This document shows, one piece after another, positions 1 to 6,683 of a stretch of 36,145 bases of DNA. The translations under genes were made by a program, and so were the position numbers. Source of the stretch: Bacillus sp. ISL-41 (GTDB taxonomy: Bacteria > Bacillota > Bacilli > Bacillales > Cytobacillaceae); NCBI RefSeq assembly GCF_018613235.1, contig NZ_JAGGQP010000043.1, positions 1-36,145 on the forward strand. The letters are read 5' to 3'. The notes beneath the pieces are model-generated. The model was not told the DNA's origin and did not search any database. It saw only the letters and a program-made list of their open reading frames with translations. Positions within the stretch are counted from its first letter, which is position 1; each line of letters begins with the position of its first letter.

Positions 1-246
1 TGCCCGTGAAAGAGGAAATCGAGAGAGCACGGTCACAAGAAGGGTGAACTTGTGCCCGTGAAAGAGGAAATCGGAAGAGCACGGTCACAAGAAGGGTGAA
101 CTTGTGCCCGTGAAAGAGGAAATCGAAAGAGCACGGTCACAAGAAGGGTGAACTTGTGCCCGTGAAAGAGGAAATCGCAAGAGCACGGCCACAAGAAGGG
201 TGAACTTGTGCCCGTGAAAGAGGAAATTTCAAGAGCACGGTCACAA
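1..246. repeat. 52-nt tandem repeat array A (about 4.7 units)
   Basis: Units begin at 1, 53, 105, 157 and 209, an exact 52-nt period, and the array is cut by the window start. Each unit carries CCCG and, 28 nt later, GGTCAC (GGCCAC in unit 4). Units are nearly identical except for a 4-nt window about 20 nt into the unit (CGAG, CGGA, CGAA, CGCA, TTCA). The junction between units can fold as GGTCACAAG against CTTGTGCCC. Because 52 is not a multiple of 3, the open frame on the minus strand is a by-product and not a gene. It belongs with arrays at 5231, 23767 and 30289. Confidence 0.95.
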
Positions 247-263
247 CAGGTTTTAGAGCATAG

Positions 264-290
264 AAAAAGAGGAGGAATCCTCCCCTTTTT
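264..290. terminator. bidirectional terminator after the NERD gene
   Basis: AAAAAG-AGGAGGA pairs with TCCTCC-CCTTTTT around a very short loop, giving A/T tracts on both sides. It lies just beyond the stop of the minus-strand NERD gene and separates it from repeat array A. Confidence 0.75.
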
Positions 291-299
291 CAAAGTTTA

Positions 300-1205
300 C
301 TACTCATAAAAAGTAGAGCTGCCCTCCCCTTGAGCGAGAAAATTGTGCTTTAAGACTCTTCGAATGGTTTTTTGGGGGAAGATTCCATTTACCCATTCGT
401 AAATTATTGATGTGGTCACCTTTTGGTCAGGGAAGAGCAATTGATAGGTTACAATAGTACGCAAGACGGCAGAATCAATTGTTTCCTTAGAACTACAATG
501 AATACAGTAGAAATTATAACGGTTGTAACTCTCCATCAACCCACCGCACTCTCCACAAATAACCCCCTTCCTCAACATTCCAAATTCATAACTCGGCACT
601 CTTGAGTATGGCGACTTCTTGATATGCAGGGACAATAGGGCTTCGGCCAATTTGGTATGTTTGTTATTCAGCTTAGAAGAGGCTCTATTCATATTTTTCA
701 TAAAGCGATTCATCTGGTTTGGCAAAATAATGGGTGATTTTAATGGTGCCTGCAGAAGGGCGAATTCTGGGTTAATGAACACGAGGTGAGGTTCAAGAGG
801 AATGTAGAAGCCAAGTTCCTTAAGCAGTTGTTTTAATAGTGATTCAGCGCGACTTAGTTGGTGGAGGGGGTTTTTGATTTCTTTGCCGGCGGCCGTCTTA
901 AATTTGTCTCCATCCAGATAATAGTCCCCTTCAAGATTCTTCACTTCAAAAAGATGCAGCCGGTCCTGCGTGATGACGAATGAGTCGATTTGAAAAAGGG
1001 TGCCATTCACTTCGAGCAGCAGGTCGTTGATAATGATACTCTCAACTTGGTAATTCGTAAACCAATGGTCGAATTGCACTTCACCTTCATAGCCTTTTTC
1101 CAGCGTTCGCAGGTTCTGTGCATCTTTCTCTTCCAGTTCCATCCTTGGCTCCAGGGCTTGCAACAATTGTAATTCTTCTGGTTTGGTTCTTTCTTTTACT
1201 ATCAT
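300..1205 (-). CDS. NERD-domain protein with C-terminal zinc ribbon
   Basis: The 301-aa protein carries a NERD (nuclease-related) domain at about residues 35-150. Nuclease-like residues are visible: E41 in GYEGE, D74 in QIDSF, and E87/K89 in FEVK, the D-ExK arrangement shared with PD-(D/E)XK-type folds. A four-cysteine zinc ribbon follows (C217, C220, C234, C237), and the C-terminus is helical and basic. No signal peptide or membrane segment is seen, so it is probably cytoplasmic. The start is ATG with AGAAAGGAAG upstream on the minus strand. It is transcribed alone, away from the riboswitch, and ends at the terminator at 264-290. NERD proteins are suspected DNA- or RNA-processing factors with no well-proved role. 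A nuclease role is inference. Confidence 0.85.
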   Translation of the reverse strand: MIVKERTKPEELQLLQALEPRMELEEKDAQNLRTLEKGYEGEVQFDHWFTNYQVESIIINDLLLEVNGTLFQIDSFVITQDRLHLFEVKNLEGDYYLDGDKFKTAAGKEIKNPLHQLSRAESLLKQLLKELGFYIPLEPHLVFINPEFALLQAPLKSPIILPNQMNRFMKNMNRASSKLNNKHTKLAEALLSLHIKKSPYSRVPSYEFGMLRKGVICGECGGLMESYNRYNFYCIHCSSKETIDSAVLRTIVTYQLLFPDQKVTTSIIYEWVNGIFPQKTIRRVLKHNFLAQGEGSSTFYE

Positions 1206-1275
1206 ATTCCACTTCCTTTCTTCTCTATTTTAAAAAAAGACCAAACGAAAAACAGTGAACATTTTCCAACATTTT

Positions 1276-1302
1276 AGAATCTTGATTTAACTAAAAGATT
1301 CT
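1276..1302. promoter_or_regulatory. inverted repeat over the riboswitch promoter
   Basis: AGAATCTT (1276-1283) and AAGATTCT (1295-1302) form an 8-nt perfect inverted repeat with an 11-nt gap. It covers the -35 box and most of the spacer of the promoter at 1282-1310. It could be a protein operator, but no regulator is encoded nearby. Confidence 0.4.
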
Positions 1303-1310
1303 GATAGTAT
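1282..1310 (+). promoter_or_regulatory. SigA-type promoter for lysine riboswitch leader
   Basis: TTGATT (1282-1287), a 17-nt spacer and TAGTAT (1305-1310) stand about 25 nt before the first conserved riboswitch helix. Spacing and position fit a vegetative promoter. Confidence 0.7.
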
Positions 1311-1334
1311 TAACCTAATTTCATATGATCTTAT

Positions 1335-1516
1335 CAGATCGGTGAGGTAGAGGAGCGAATAACAAGAGTAGTCCATCGGAGTATGACATCGTTGATGGTG
1401 GATAAAAGGGTTGTTTGCCGAAGCGTGGCCAGGGTCAAACTGGTTACTGCTGGGATGTTTCCTGAATAAGGAGCAGACTGTCATGCTTGATTTTGTGCAT
1501 GGAGAACTACTGATCG
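1335..1516 (+). ncRNA. lysine riboswitch (L-box)
   Basis: The L-box consensus blocks appear in order: GAGGTAGAGGAGCGAA (1344-), AAGAGTA (about 1364), an AAAAGGG block, GCCGAAGC (1417-1424), a TGGTTACTGCTGGG block, CTGAATAAG, AGACTGTCAT (about 1475-1484) and the closing P1 strand GGAGAACTACTGATC. The outer helix pairs about GATCGGTGAGG with CTACTGATC. A terminator hairpin follows at 1541-1576. By the known mechanism, bound lysine favours termination, so the downstream gene is expressed when lysine is low. The next gene is an amidohydrolase, which is not a usual L-box target. Confidence 0.93.
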
Positions 1517-1540
1517 AAATGGAGGATAACGTATATTGTA

Positions 1541-1576
1541 AAAAGCAATGATAGGTTATTTTCTATCATTGCTTTT
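1541..1576 (+). terminator. expression-platform terminator of the lysine riboswitch
   Basis: AAAAGCAATGATAG (1541-1554) pairs perfectly with CTATCATTGCTTTT (1563-1576) around an 8-nt loop, and its 3' arm ends in the T run. It stands 24 nt after the riboswitch P1 helix. An open frame starting at the ATG inside this hairpin (1548) is not the real start of the next gene. Confidence 0.92.
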
Positions 1577-1700
1577 TTGCATGTTAGAGCTTTTCCACTA
1601 TCCCCTTCTATCAAACTCCTTTTGCATACGTCCGTATGCGCACTTCTCATTATTTTCAAGCATGATCTGTCTCACTTTAAAACCAAAGGGGAGAATCTTC

Positions 1701-3299
1701 TTGAGAACCATCTACAAAAATGGAACGATCTATACATTCAATTCACGCAATCCAATTGTACAGGCAGTGGTCATTGAAAATGGCCGTTTTATCGATATGG
1801 GAACTACCGCGGATATGGTGCTGCAGTGGGGCGGCCAGGCGCAAATCATTGACCTGGAAGGGAAGACGGCTACGCCGGGTTTAATCGACAGTCATCTTCA
1901 TCTGTCCATTATGGCGGATAGTTTCATCAACCTTGATTTTGTCGGAGTCACTTCAAGGCATGAGATGCTGGCAAAAATCAAGGCAAGGGCCAGTCAGCTT
2001 GAGCCTGGCGAATGGATTGTCGGCAGCAGCTGGGATGAGAACCTTTTTACCGATGGAGGAATTCCGACGATTGCAGAGCTGGATCATGTTGCTCCAGCCA
2101 ATCCGTTATTTTTAACGAGGACTTGCCTGCACGCGACCCTGGTCAATAGCAAGGCGCTCGAAGTGAGCGGCTATCATCCCTTAATCGCAGTTCCAGAGGG
2201 AGGAACAATCGTACTTGATGAATTCACGAAACAGCCGACCGGCCTGTTCCTTGAGTCAGCTGCGAATCTGGTCAGGACGTACATCCCAGAGCGTTCATAC
2301 GATGACTGGAAAAAAGCGATGCGCCAGACGATGCATTTTGCGATGAGCAAAGGGCTGACAAGCGTGCATACAAATGATCCGCTGTATCTCGGCGGACTTG
2401 AAAAAACATGGGATCTATTCAATGAGCTTTTAAATGGAGAGCAGCTCGGCTTGCGCAGCAATCTTTTGATTAACCATGAATTTTTACCAAACCTAAAAGA
2501 GGCTGGAATGTACACAGGCTATGGCAATGACACGCTGCAAATCGGGGCGGTGAAAATTTTTGCCGATGGGGCCTTTGGACGAAGGACCGCTTTGTTGTCG
2601 GAACCATATAGCGATGCACCGGGCCATTACGGCGATGCGATGTATGACCAGGAACAGATGTACGAAATCGTCGGTGGTGCACGTGAATTGGATATGCCAA
2701 TCGCGGTGCATACAATTGGCGACAAAGCCCTCGAAAATTTGCTGGACGTGCTTGACCAATTTCCTGCAGCAGCGTATCGCGACAGGCTGATCCATGCGCA
2801 GGTCCTGCGGGAGGAACTGATTCCTCGCCTGAAATCACCGAGCCGGATTGCTGATATACAGCCGCGCTTCATCGCCAGCGATTTCCCATGGGTTCAGGAG
2901 CGTCTTGGCGCAGAGCGGATTAAGCTTTCATATGCCTGGAAAACACTGATGGAAGCAGGCGTCATTTGTGCTGGAGGGTCGGATTCCCCAGTCGAACCCG
3001 TCGATCCTATTCTCGGAATCCATGCTGCAGTCACTCGGAAAAAACCAGGCGAAACTCACGATGGTTATGTACCAGAGCAGAAGCTGTCGATGGTCGATGC
3101 ATTTCGTCTTTTTACAGAATTAGGAGCTTATCCAACTAATGAAGAGACACTCAAAGGCACAATCGCTCGGGGGAAATTAGCTGACCTGACCGTTTACTCC
3201 AAGAATCCATTTGAGATGAAAGACGCTGATGAGCTTTTATCGTTGGATATCGAAATGACAATAATTGGCGGGGAAATCAAATATCGAAGGTTCTCGTAA
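1701..3299 (+). CDS. amidohydrolase family 3 protein (YtcJ-like), under lysine riboswitch
   Basis: With the TTG start at 1701, behind GGGGAG at 1688-1693, the protein has 532 aa. A longer frame from 1548 would begin inside the riboswitch terminator, and homology begins only after 1701. It has the metal-dependent amidohydrolase fold of the YtcJ/N-substituted formamide deformylase type. Visible features are an N-terminal beta-sandwich strand, TPGLIDSHLHL with H65 and H67, K285 in GAVKIFADGAFG, H337 in AVHTIGDKAL, IHAQ, and D428 in AGGSDSPVEPVDP. Such enzymes hydrolyse amide or imide bonds, usually with one or two divalent metals. The substrate cannot be read from the sequence. The riboswitch suggests that it helps when lysine is short, for example by releasing an amine or lysine from an N-acylated or cyclic derivative; that is inference. 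No signal peptide is seen. Confidence 0.9.
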   Translation: MRTIYKNGTIYTFNSRNPIVQAVVIENGRFIDMGTTADMVLQWGGQAQIIDLEGKTATPGLIDSHLHLSIMADSFINLDFVGVTSRHEMLAKIKARASQLEPGEWIVGSSWDENLFTDGGIPTIAELDHVAPANPLFLTRTCLHATLVNSKALEVSGYHPLIAVPEGGTIVLDEFTKQPTGLFLESAANLVRTYIPERSYDDWKKAMRQTMHFAMSKGLTSVHTNDPLYLGGLEKTWDLFNELLNGEQLGLRSNLLINHEFLPNLKEAGMYTGYGNDTLQIGAVKIFADGAFGRRTALLSEPYSDAPGHYGDAMYDQEQMYEIVGGARELDMPIAVHTIGDKALENLLDVLDQFPAAAYRDRLIHAQVLREELIPRLKSPSRIADIQPRFIASDFPWVQERLGAERIKLSYAWKTLMEAGVICAGGSDSPVEPVDPILGIHAAVTRKKPGETHDGYVPEQKLSMVDAFRLFTELGAYPTNEETLKGTIARGKLADLTVYSKNPFEMKDADELLSLDIEMTIIGGEIKYRRFS

Positions 3300-3306
3300 A
3301 AGCATG

Positions 3307-3350
3307 GGGACGGTTCTAACTTCCATTCGGAAGAAAGAATCGTCCTTTTT
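3307..3350 (+). terminator. terminator after the amidohydrolase
   Basis: GGACGGTTCT pairs with AGAATCGTCC, with an inner TTCC/GGAA pairing, followed by TTTTTAGTTTTT. It isolates the amidohydrolase from the chemoreceptor gene. Confidence 0.8.
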
Positions 3351-3370
3351 AGTTTTTATGGCTAAAGTCC

Positions 3371-3397
3371 TAAAATCTTCTGAATTTGTGCCGAAAT
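3371..3397 (+). promoter_or_regulatory. SigD-type (motility sigma) promoter
   Basis: TAAA (3371-3374), a 15-nt spacer and GCCGAAAT (3390-3397) match the Bacillus SigD consensus TAAA-N15-GCCGATAT with one mismatch. It lies about 50 nt before a chemoreceptor gene, the classic kind of SigD target. Confidence 0.8.
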
Positions 3398-3447
3398 AGA
3401 TAATAGATAGAATACAGTGCAATTTGCGCTGCTAAGGAGAGCGGATG

Positions 3448-5184
3448 ATGAAGATCAAAAAGCGATTCAAGGTTAAGCAGGTAAAGCTTAATACAAAGTT
3501 CACGGTTCGGAAAAAACTATTTGCTGGCTTCTTCTCTGTATTGGCGCTGCTGGCGTTGGTGGCAGTGATCACCAACTTACAATTCGGCAAGATGAACAGC
3601 CAGTATTCAACCTCCATTAATGATCGTATGGAAAAGCTTAATCTGATTGTCGAGATGAAGGATGCCATCATGAGGGAACAGCTGGCACTCCAAAAATATA
3701 TGGCAAATGGCGATGGTGAAAGCCTGATTGAATTTGAGGGCGCTGTTGAGGATTTCAAGAAAAACTCAGAGAAATATTTGAGCATTACAGAATCCGCCGA
3801 GGGGAAAAAGGTAGGAGAGAACCTTATTGCTGCCGAGGCAGCATATTACGTAGTAGCTTCAGAGGCCTTTATTTTAATAAGGGATGAACAAACGGTCAAG
3901 GTCAGATTGCTGATGCAAAAGGAAGGAAATCCACTCATCTTCAACCTGAATTCTGCCGCTGAGGATGCAATTGAGTACCAGCAGGATGCCTTGGATGCGA
4001 CGAGTGAAACGTTATCTGGGGAAGTACAGAAAGTAGCTCTGCTCATCATTGTGATCAGTGCAGCGGCATTTATCATTGGAACGGCGATTGCTACCTATAT
4101 CAGCAGAATGATTTCTAAGCCTGTCCAGCTTGTATCAAGCGCGGTCAAGCAAATGGCTGACGGAAACCTGGCTATCGAGAAAATCAATGTGAAAAATAAA
4201 GATGAGATTGGCCAGTTGGCTGCAGATTTCAATGAAATGGCAGCTAACTTGCGGAACTTAATTTATCAGGTTAGCAGCACATCGGAGCAGGTTGCGGCAT
4301 CTGCTGAGGAAATGATGGCTAGTGCAGACCAGACGAACTCGGCTACGAACCAGGTAGCGACAGCCATCCAGGAAGTGGCAGGCGGTGCAGAACTTCAAAG
4401 CAAGAATACGGAAGAAAGTGCGAAGGCAGTAGGAGAGATGGCGGGAGGAATCCAGAGGGTTGCCGTCACAACATCCACGGTCGCAGAGTCCGCAGCGGAT
4501 ACGACGAAACAGGCTATGCTCGGACATGAATCTTTGGAAAAAGTGATTGAGAAAATGAAAACAATCAATCATACGACAAGTGAAACGAATGCCGTCATCA
4601 AGGATTTGGATCGCAAATCGGCTGAGATAGGAAAGATCATTGAGGTCATTACCGGAATCGCTGACCAGACCAACTTGCTTGCCCTGAATGCAGCCATTGA
4701 AGCAGCAAGGGCTGGTGAGCATGGAAAAGGATTTGCCGTTGTCGCGGATGAAGTCCGAAAGCTTGCGGAACTCTCAAGACAGTCAGCAAGCCAAATCTCC
4801 GGCTTGATTGAAGTTATTCAAAAAGAAACCCACCAGGTCGTTGAAATGATGAACAAAGGAACAACTGAAATTTCCGAGGGAACTTCGTTGGTGGAAGACA
4901 CTGGCAAGACATTTGACGAGATTTTAAAATCGATTGAGAATGTCAGTTCGGAAATCCAGGAAGTCTCCGCAATTTCAGAAGAGATGTCAGCAAGTGTCAT
5001 GGAAGTGAACGCCTCAATTGACGAAGTGACCAAAATCGCCCGCGGCTCCGTCGCAAGCACAGCAGAAATCGCTTCTGCAACTGAAGAGCAGCTGGCTTCG
5101 ATGGAAGAAGTCGCAGCATCATCCGCATCCCTCGCACGACTTGCAGAGAACCTGAGAGAGATGGTCGGGAAGTTTAAAGTTTAA
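3448..5184 (+). CDS. methyl-accepting chemotaxis protein, membrane-bound
   Basis: This is a transmembrane chemoreceptor of 578 aa from the second of two adjacent ATGs (3445 and 3448). AAGGAGA at 3434-3440 is better spaced for the second. TM1 is about residues 22-45. A 150-residue extracellular helical sensor of the four-helix-bundle type follows, then TM2 at about 195-218, a HAMP domain at about 219-270, and a long cytoplasmic coiled-coil signalling domain. The hairpin tip ([20 protein letters not shown], near 405-425) contacts CheA and CheW. EQ-rich methylation-type helices flank it, and no CheR-binding pentapeptide is seen at the C-terminus. The ligand is unknown. The promoter is SigD-type, and the gene is alone between two terminators. 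Confidence 0.95.
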   Translation: MKIKKRFKVKQVKLNTKFTVRKKLFAGFFSVLALLALVAVITNLQFGKMNSQYSTSINDRMEKLNLIVEMKDAIMREQLALQKYMANGDGESLIEFEGAVEDFKKNSEKYLSITESAEGKKVGENLIAAEAAYYVVASEAFILIRDEQTVKVRLLMQKEGNPLIFNLNSAAEDAIEYQQDALDATSETLSGEVQKVALLIIVISAAAFIIGTAIATYISRMISKPVQLVSSAVKQMADGNLAIEKINVKNKDEIGQLAADFNEMAANLRNLIYQVSSTSEQVAASAEEMMASADQTNSATNQVATAIQEVAGGAELQSKNTEESAKAVGEMAGGIQRVAVTTSTVAESAADTTKQAMLGHESLEKVIEKMKTINHTTSETNAVIKDLDRKSAEIGKIIEVITGIADQTNLLALNAAIEAARAGEHGKGFAVVADEVRKLAELSRQSASQISGLIEVIQKETHQVVEMMNKGTTEISEGTSLVEDTGKTFDEILKSIENVSSEIQEVSAISEEMSASVMEVNASIDEVTKIARGSVASTAEIASATEEQLASMEEVAASSASLARLAENLREMVGKFKV

Positions 5185-5192
5185 TTAGGGGA

Positions 5193-5224
5193 GAAGCATA
5201 TCACGCTGATATGCTTCTTTTTTT
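5193..5224 (+). terminator. terminator after the chemoreceptor
   Basis: GAAGCATATCA and TGATATGCTTC form a perfect 11-bp stem with a 3-nt loop, followed by a run of seven or more T. Confidence 0.93.
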
Positions 5225-5230
5225 GCGACG

Positions 5231-5420
5231 TATTGGCGTCCGAAAAAACGAGATATTGGAAAGAGAGGTCACCAATAAAGAGTATTGGCGCTAGAAAATT
5301 GAGTTTTTGAAAAAAAGAGGTCACCAATGGAGCGTATTGGCGCCTGGAAAAATGAGATATTGGAAAAAGAGCTCATCAATAAACCGTATTGAATCATTCA
5401 AAAGAGAACAGGTCACTAAT
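5231..5420. repeat. 52-nt tandem repeat array B
   Basis: TATTGG-type unit starts fall at 5231, 5283, 5335 and 5387, an exact 52-nt period. GGTCAC or its derivative lies at 5267, 5319 and 5371, each 28 nt after the CCCG-like position of the unit. The last unit is about 12 nt short, with GGTCAC at 5411. Unit junctions fold as CACCAATA against TATTGG(C)G. Short open frames across the array follow no codon pattern and are not called. The array fills the space between the chemoreceptor terminator and the 62-aa gene. Confidence 0.9.
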
Positions 5421-5521
5421 ATTCTCGCGATTGCCTCCCCAGGTGCATTCGCCCAAGCCAAAACCGTGATAAACGCATATAAAATTAGTGAAGACAAAAA
5501 GAGAAGAGGGAGGTAAGCCGT

Positions 5522-5710
5522 ATGCATGCATACAGACATCCTTATCGTTCGCAGGATCAGAGGTTTTTCGGCTGGGGCTTTGGATTGCCGTTTTTAGGTG
5601 GTTTGGCTGGTGGATTATTGGGTGGCGCTTTATTTTACCCGCGTCCGTTTTATCCGCCATACCCGCCGATTTATCCGTGCTGCCCGCCTAGATATCCGTT
5701 TTATTACTAA
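5522..5710 (+). CDS. small Gly/Pro/Tyr-rich protein of unknown function
   Basis: This 62-aa protein starts at ATG 5522, 7 nt after a strong AGGGAGG. An N-terminal hydrophilic stretch with His/Tyr/Arg is followed by a glycine-leucine hydrophobic segment (about residues 22-38) and then a Pro/Tyr tail with two adjacent cysteines (YPPYPPIYPCCPPRYPFYY). The composition recalls small spore-coat or surface-associated proteins of Bacillaceae, but no family is recognised. The good ribosome binding site and the terminator right after the stop support a real gene. A membrane or coat location is inference. Confidence 0.7.
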   Translation: MHAYRHPYRSQDQRFFGWGFGLPFLGGLAGGLLGGALFYPRPFYPPYPPIYPCCPPRYPFYY

Positions 5711-5721
5711 CTACAACAAAC

Positions 5722-5757
5722 AAAAGGGAGTAAGCCAACTTGGCCCGCTCCCTTTTT
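5722..5757. terminator. terminator between convergent genes
   Basis: AAAGGGAG pairs with CTCCCTTT around a loop that contains a small CCAA/TTGG pairing. A and T tracts on both sides allow it to serve the 62-aa gene and the minus-strand hydrolase. Confidence 0.85.
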
Positions 5758-5760
5758 GTA

Positions 5761-6555
5761 TTAACTGATATTCGCTTTTTTAACTTGATGCTTGTCCATA
5801 AATTCTAGGGACAGCTCATTGAATTCTTCTGCTTTATCAATATTGCAGACATGCCCGCACCGCTCCAGGATCACGAGCTCCGAGCTTTTATCCCCGTGAA
5901 GGTCTTCTGCTAATTCCCTTACAAACATATGGTCCTCAGCACCTGAAATATAAAGCTTTGGGACATTCCTGCTTTTTTCCTGAACATTGCTATAGGTAGT
6001 TTTGACATCTCCGGCAAGAGGGTACCAGGCAAGGAAGTTTTTCCGTTTCATCTTATAGGCTTCCTGGATGAAAAATCTCCTGGAGCTCTTATGATTTCCA
6101 CGAGGCATCAGGATCCAGGCCAGTATGCGGTACAGCCACATAAACGGAATGAAATTCCTAATTAACCATGCGAATTTGATCAGTGATTTTGCAAATAGGT
6201 TCAATTTTGTGATCGCCCCGCCAAGGACTGCTGACCTCACTCGTCCGGGTTGCGTTTGCAGCAGGTGATGGACAATGATCGTTCCCAGCGAAACTCCGAC
6301 AAAATGAGCCTTGCGAATCGAGAGGTGGTCCAGTGTCGTGAGGATCTCTCTGACAATTGAATCAAAAGAAAAGCTTCCCTTATAGGAATCTATGTCAGGC
6401 GATTTCCCGTGGCCAGGCATGTTGATAGCGACGATATTATATTTTTTAAGAAAAGGTTTTAGCTGCTTGTAAAAAATATTGGAGCTGCCGCCAATTCCGT
6501 GCAACAACACGATGTACTCCGTGCCTTGACCTTTATATAATCTGTAATCCAGCAT
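5761..6555 (-). CDS. alpha/beta-fold hydrolase
   Basis: The 264-aa protein has a complete alpha/beta-hydrolase layout: oxyanion-hole motif HGIGGS (about 19-24), GHGKSP, nucleophile elbow GVSLGT with S89, acidic residue D208 in GAEDHMF, and H235 in CGHVCNI. A hydrophobic cap of about residues 115-180 (LIRNFIPFMWLYRILAWILM) suggests a lipophilic substrate or membrane contact. AAGGAGA precedes ATG by 6 nt on the minus strand. The substrate cannot be told; esterase, lipase-like or C-C hydrolase activity are all possible. It is a single gene with its own promoter at 6592-6620. Confidence 0.88.
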   Translation of the reverse strand: MLDYRLYKGQGTEYIVLLHGIGGSSNIFYKQLKPFLKKYNIVAINMPGHGKSPDIDSYKGSFSFDSIVREILTTLDHLSIRKAHFVGVSLGTIIVHHLLQTQPGRVRSAVLGGAITKLNLFAKSLIKFAWLIRNFIPFMWLYRILAWILMPRGNHKSSRRFFIQEAYKMKRKNFLAWYPLAGDVKTTYSNVQEKSRNVPKLYISGAEDHMFVRELAEDLHGDKSSELVILERCGHVCNIDKAEEFNELSLEFMDKHQVKKANIS

Positions 6556-6591
6556 CCGATTCTCCTTAGCCGTACTTTGTTGTGTTAATTA

Positions 6592-6620
6592 ATAATACCC
6601 TTGATAGCCTTTTCAGTAAA
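6592..6620 (-). promoter_or_regulatory. SigA-type promoter for the alpha/beta hydrolase
   Basis: On the minus strand TTTACT, a 17-nt spacer and TATTAT lie about 35-65 nt before the ATG at 6555. Confidence 0.6.
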
Positions 6621-6630
6621 CTATTGAGGC

Positions 6631-6673
6631 AAAAATAACGGCAGGTACCATCTGGAAAGGATGGTACCTGCCG
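6631..6673 (-). terminator. terminator of the amylopullulanase gene
   Basis: A perfect 14-bp stem (CGGCAGGTACCATC / GATGGTACCTGCCG) is followed on the minus strand by TTATTTTT. It lies just past the stop of the 5.6-kb gene. Confidence 0.92.
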
Positions 6674-6683
6674 TGTTGATTTG

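Noticed and set aside
1-246. CRISPR array
   Set aside because: Units repeat over their full 52 nt with no unique spacers, and there are no cas genes.
33-293. 86-aa frame on the minus strand across array A
   Set aside because: The 52-nt period shifts frame every unit, so the repeated peptide is a by-product; there is no ribosome site.
1548-1700. Upstream extension of the amidohydrolase frame
   Set aside because: It starts inside the riboswitch terminator, has no ribosome site, and its residues do not look like the family's N-terminus.
5307-5516. 69-aa plus-strand frame in array B
   Set aside because: It lies mainly in repeat units and has no ribosome site.
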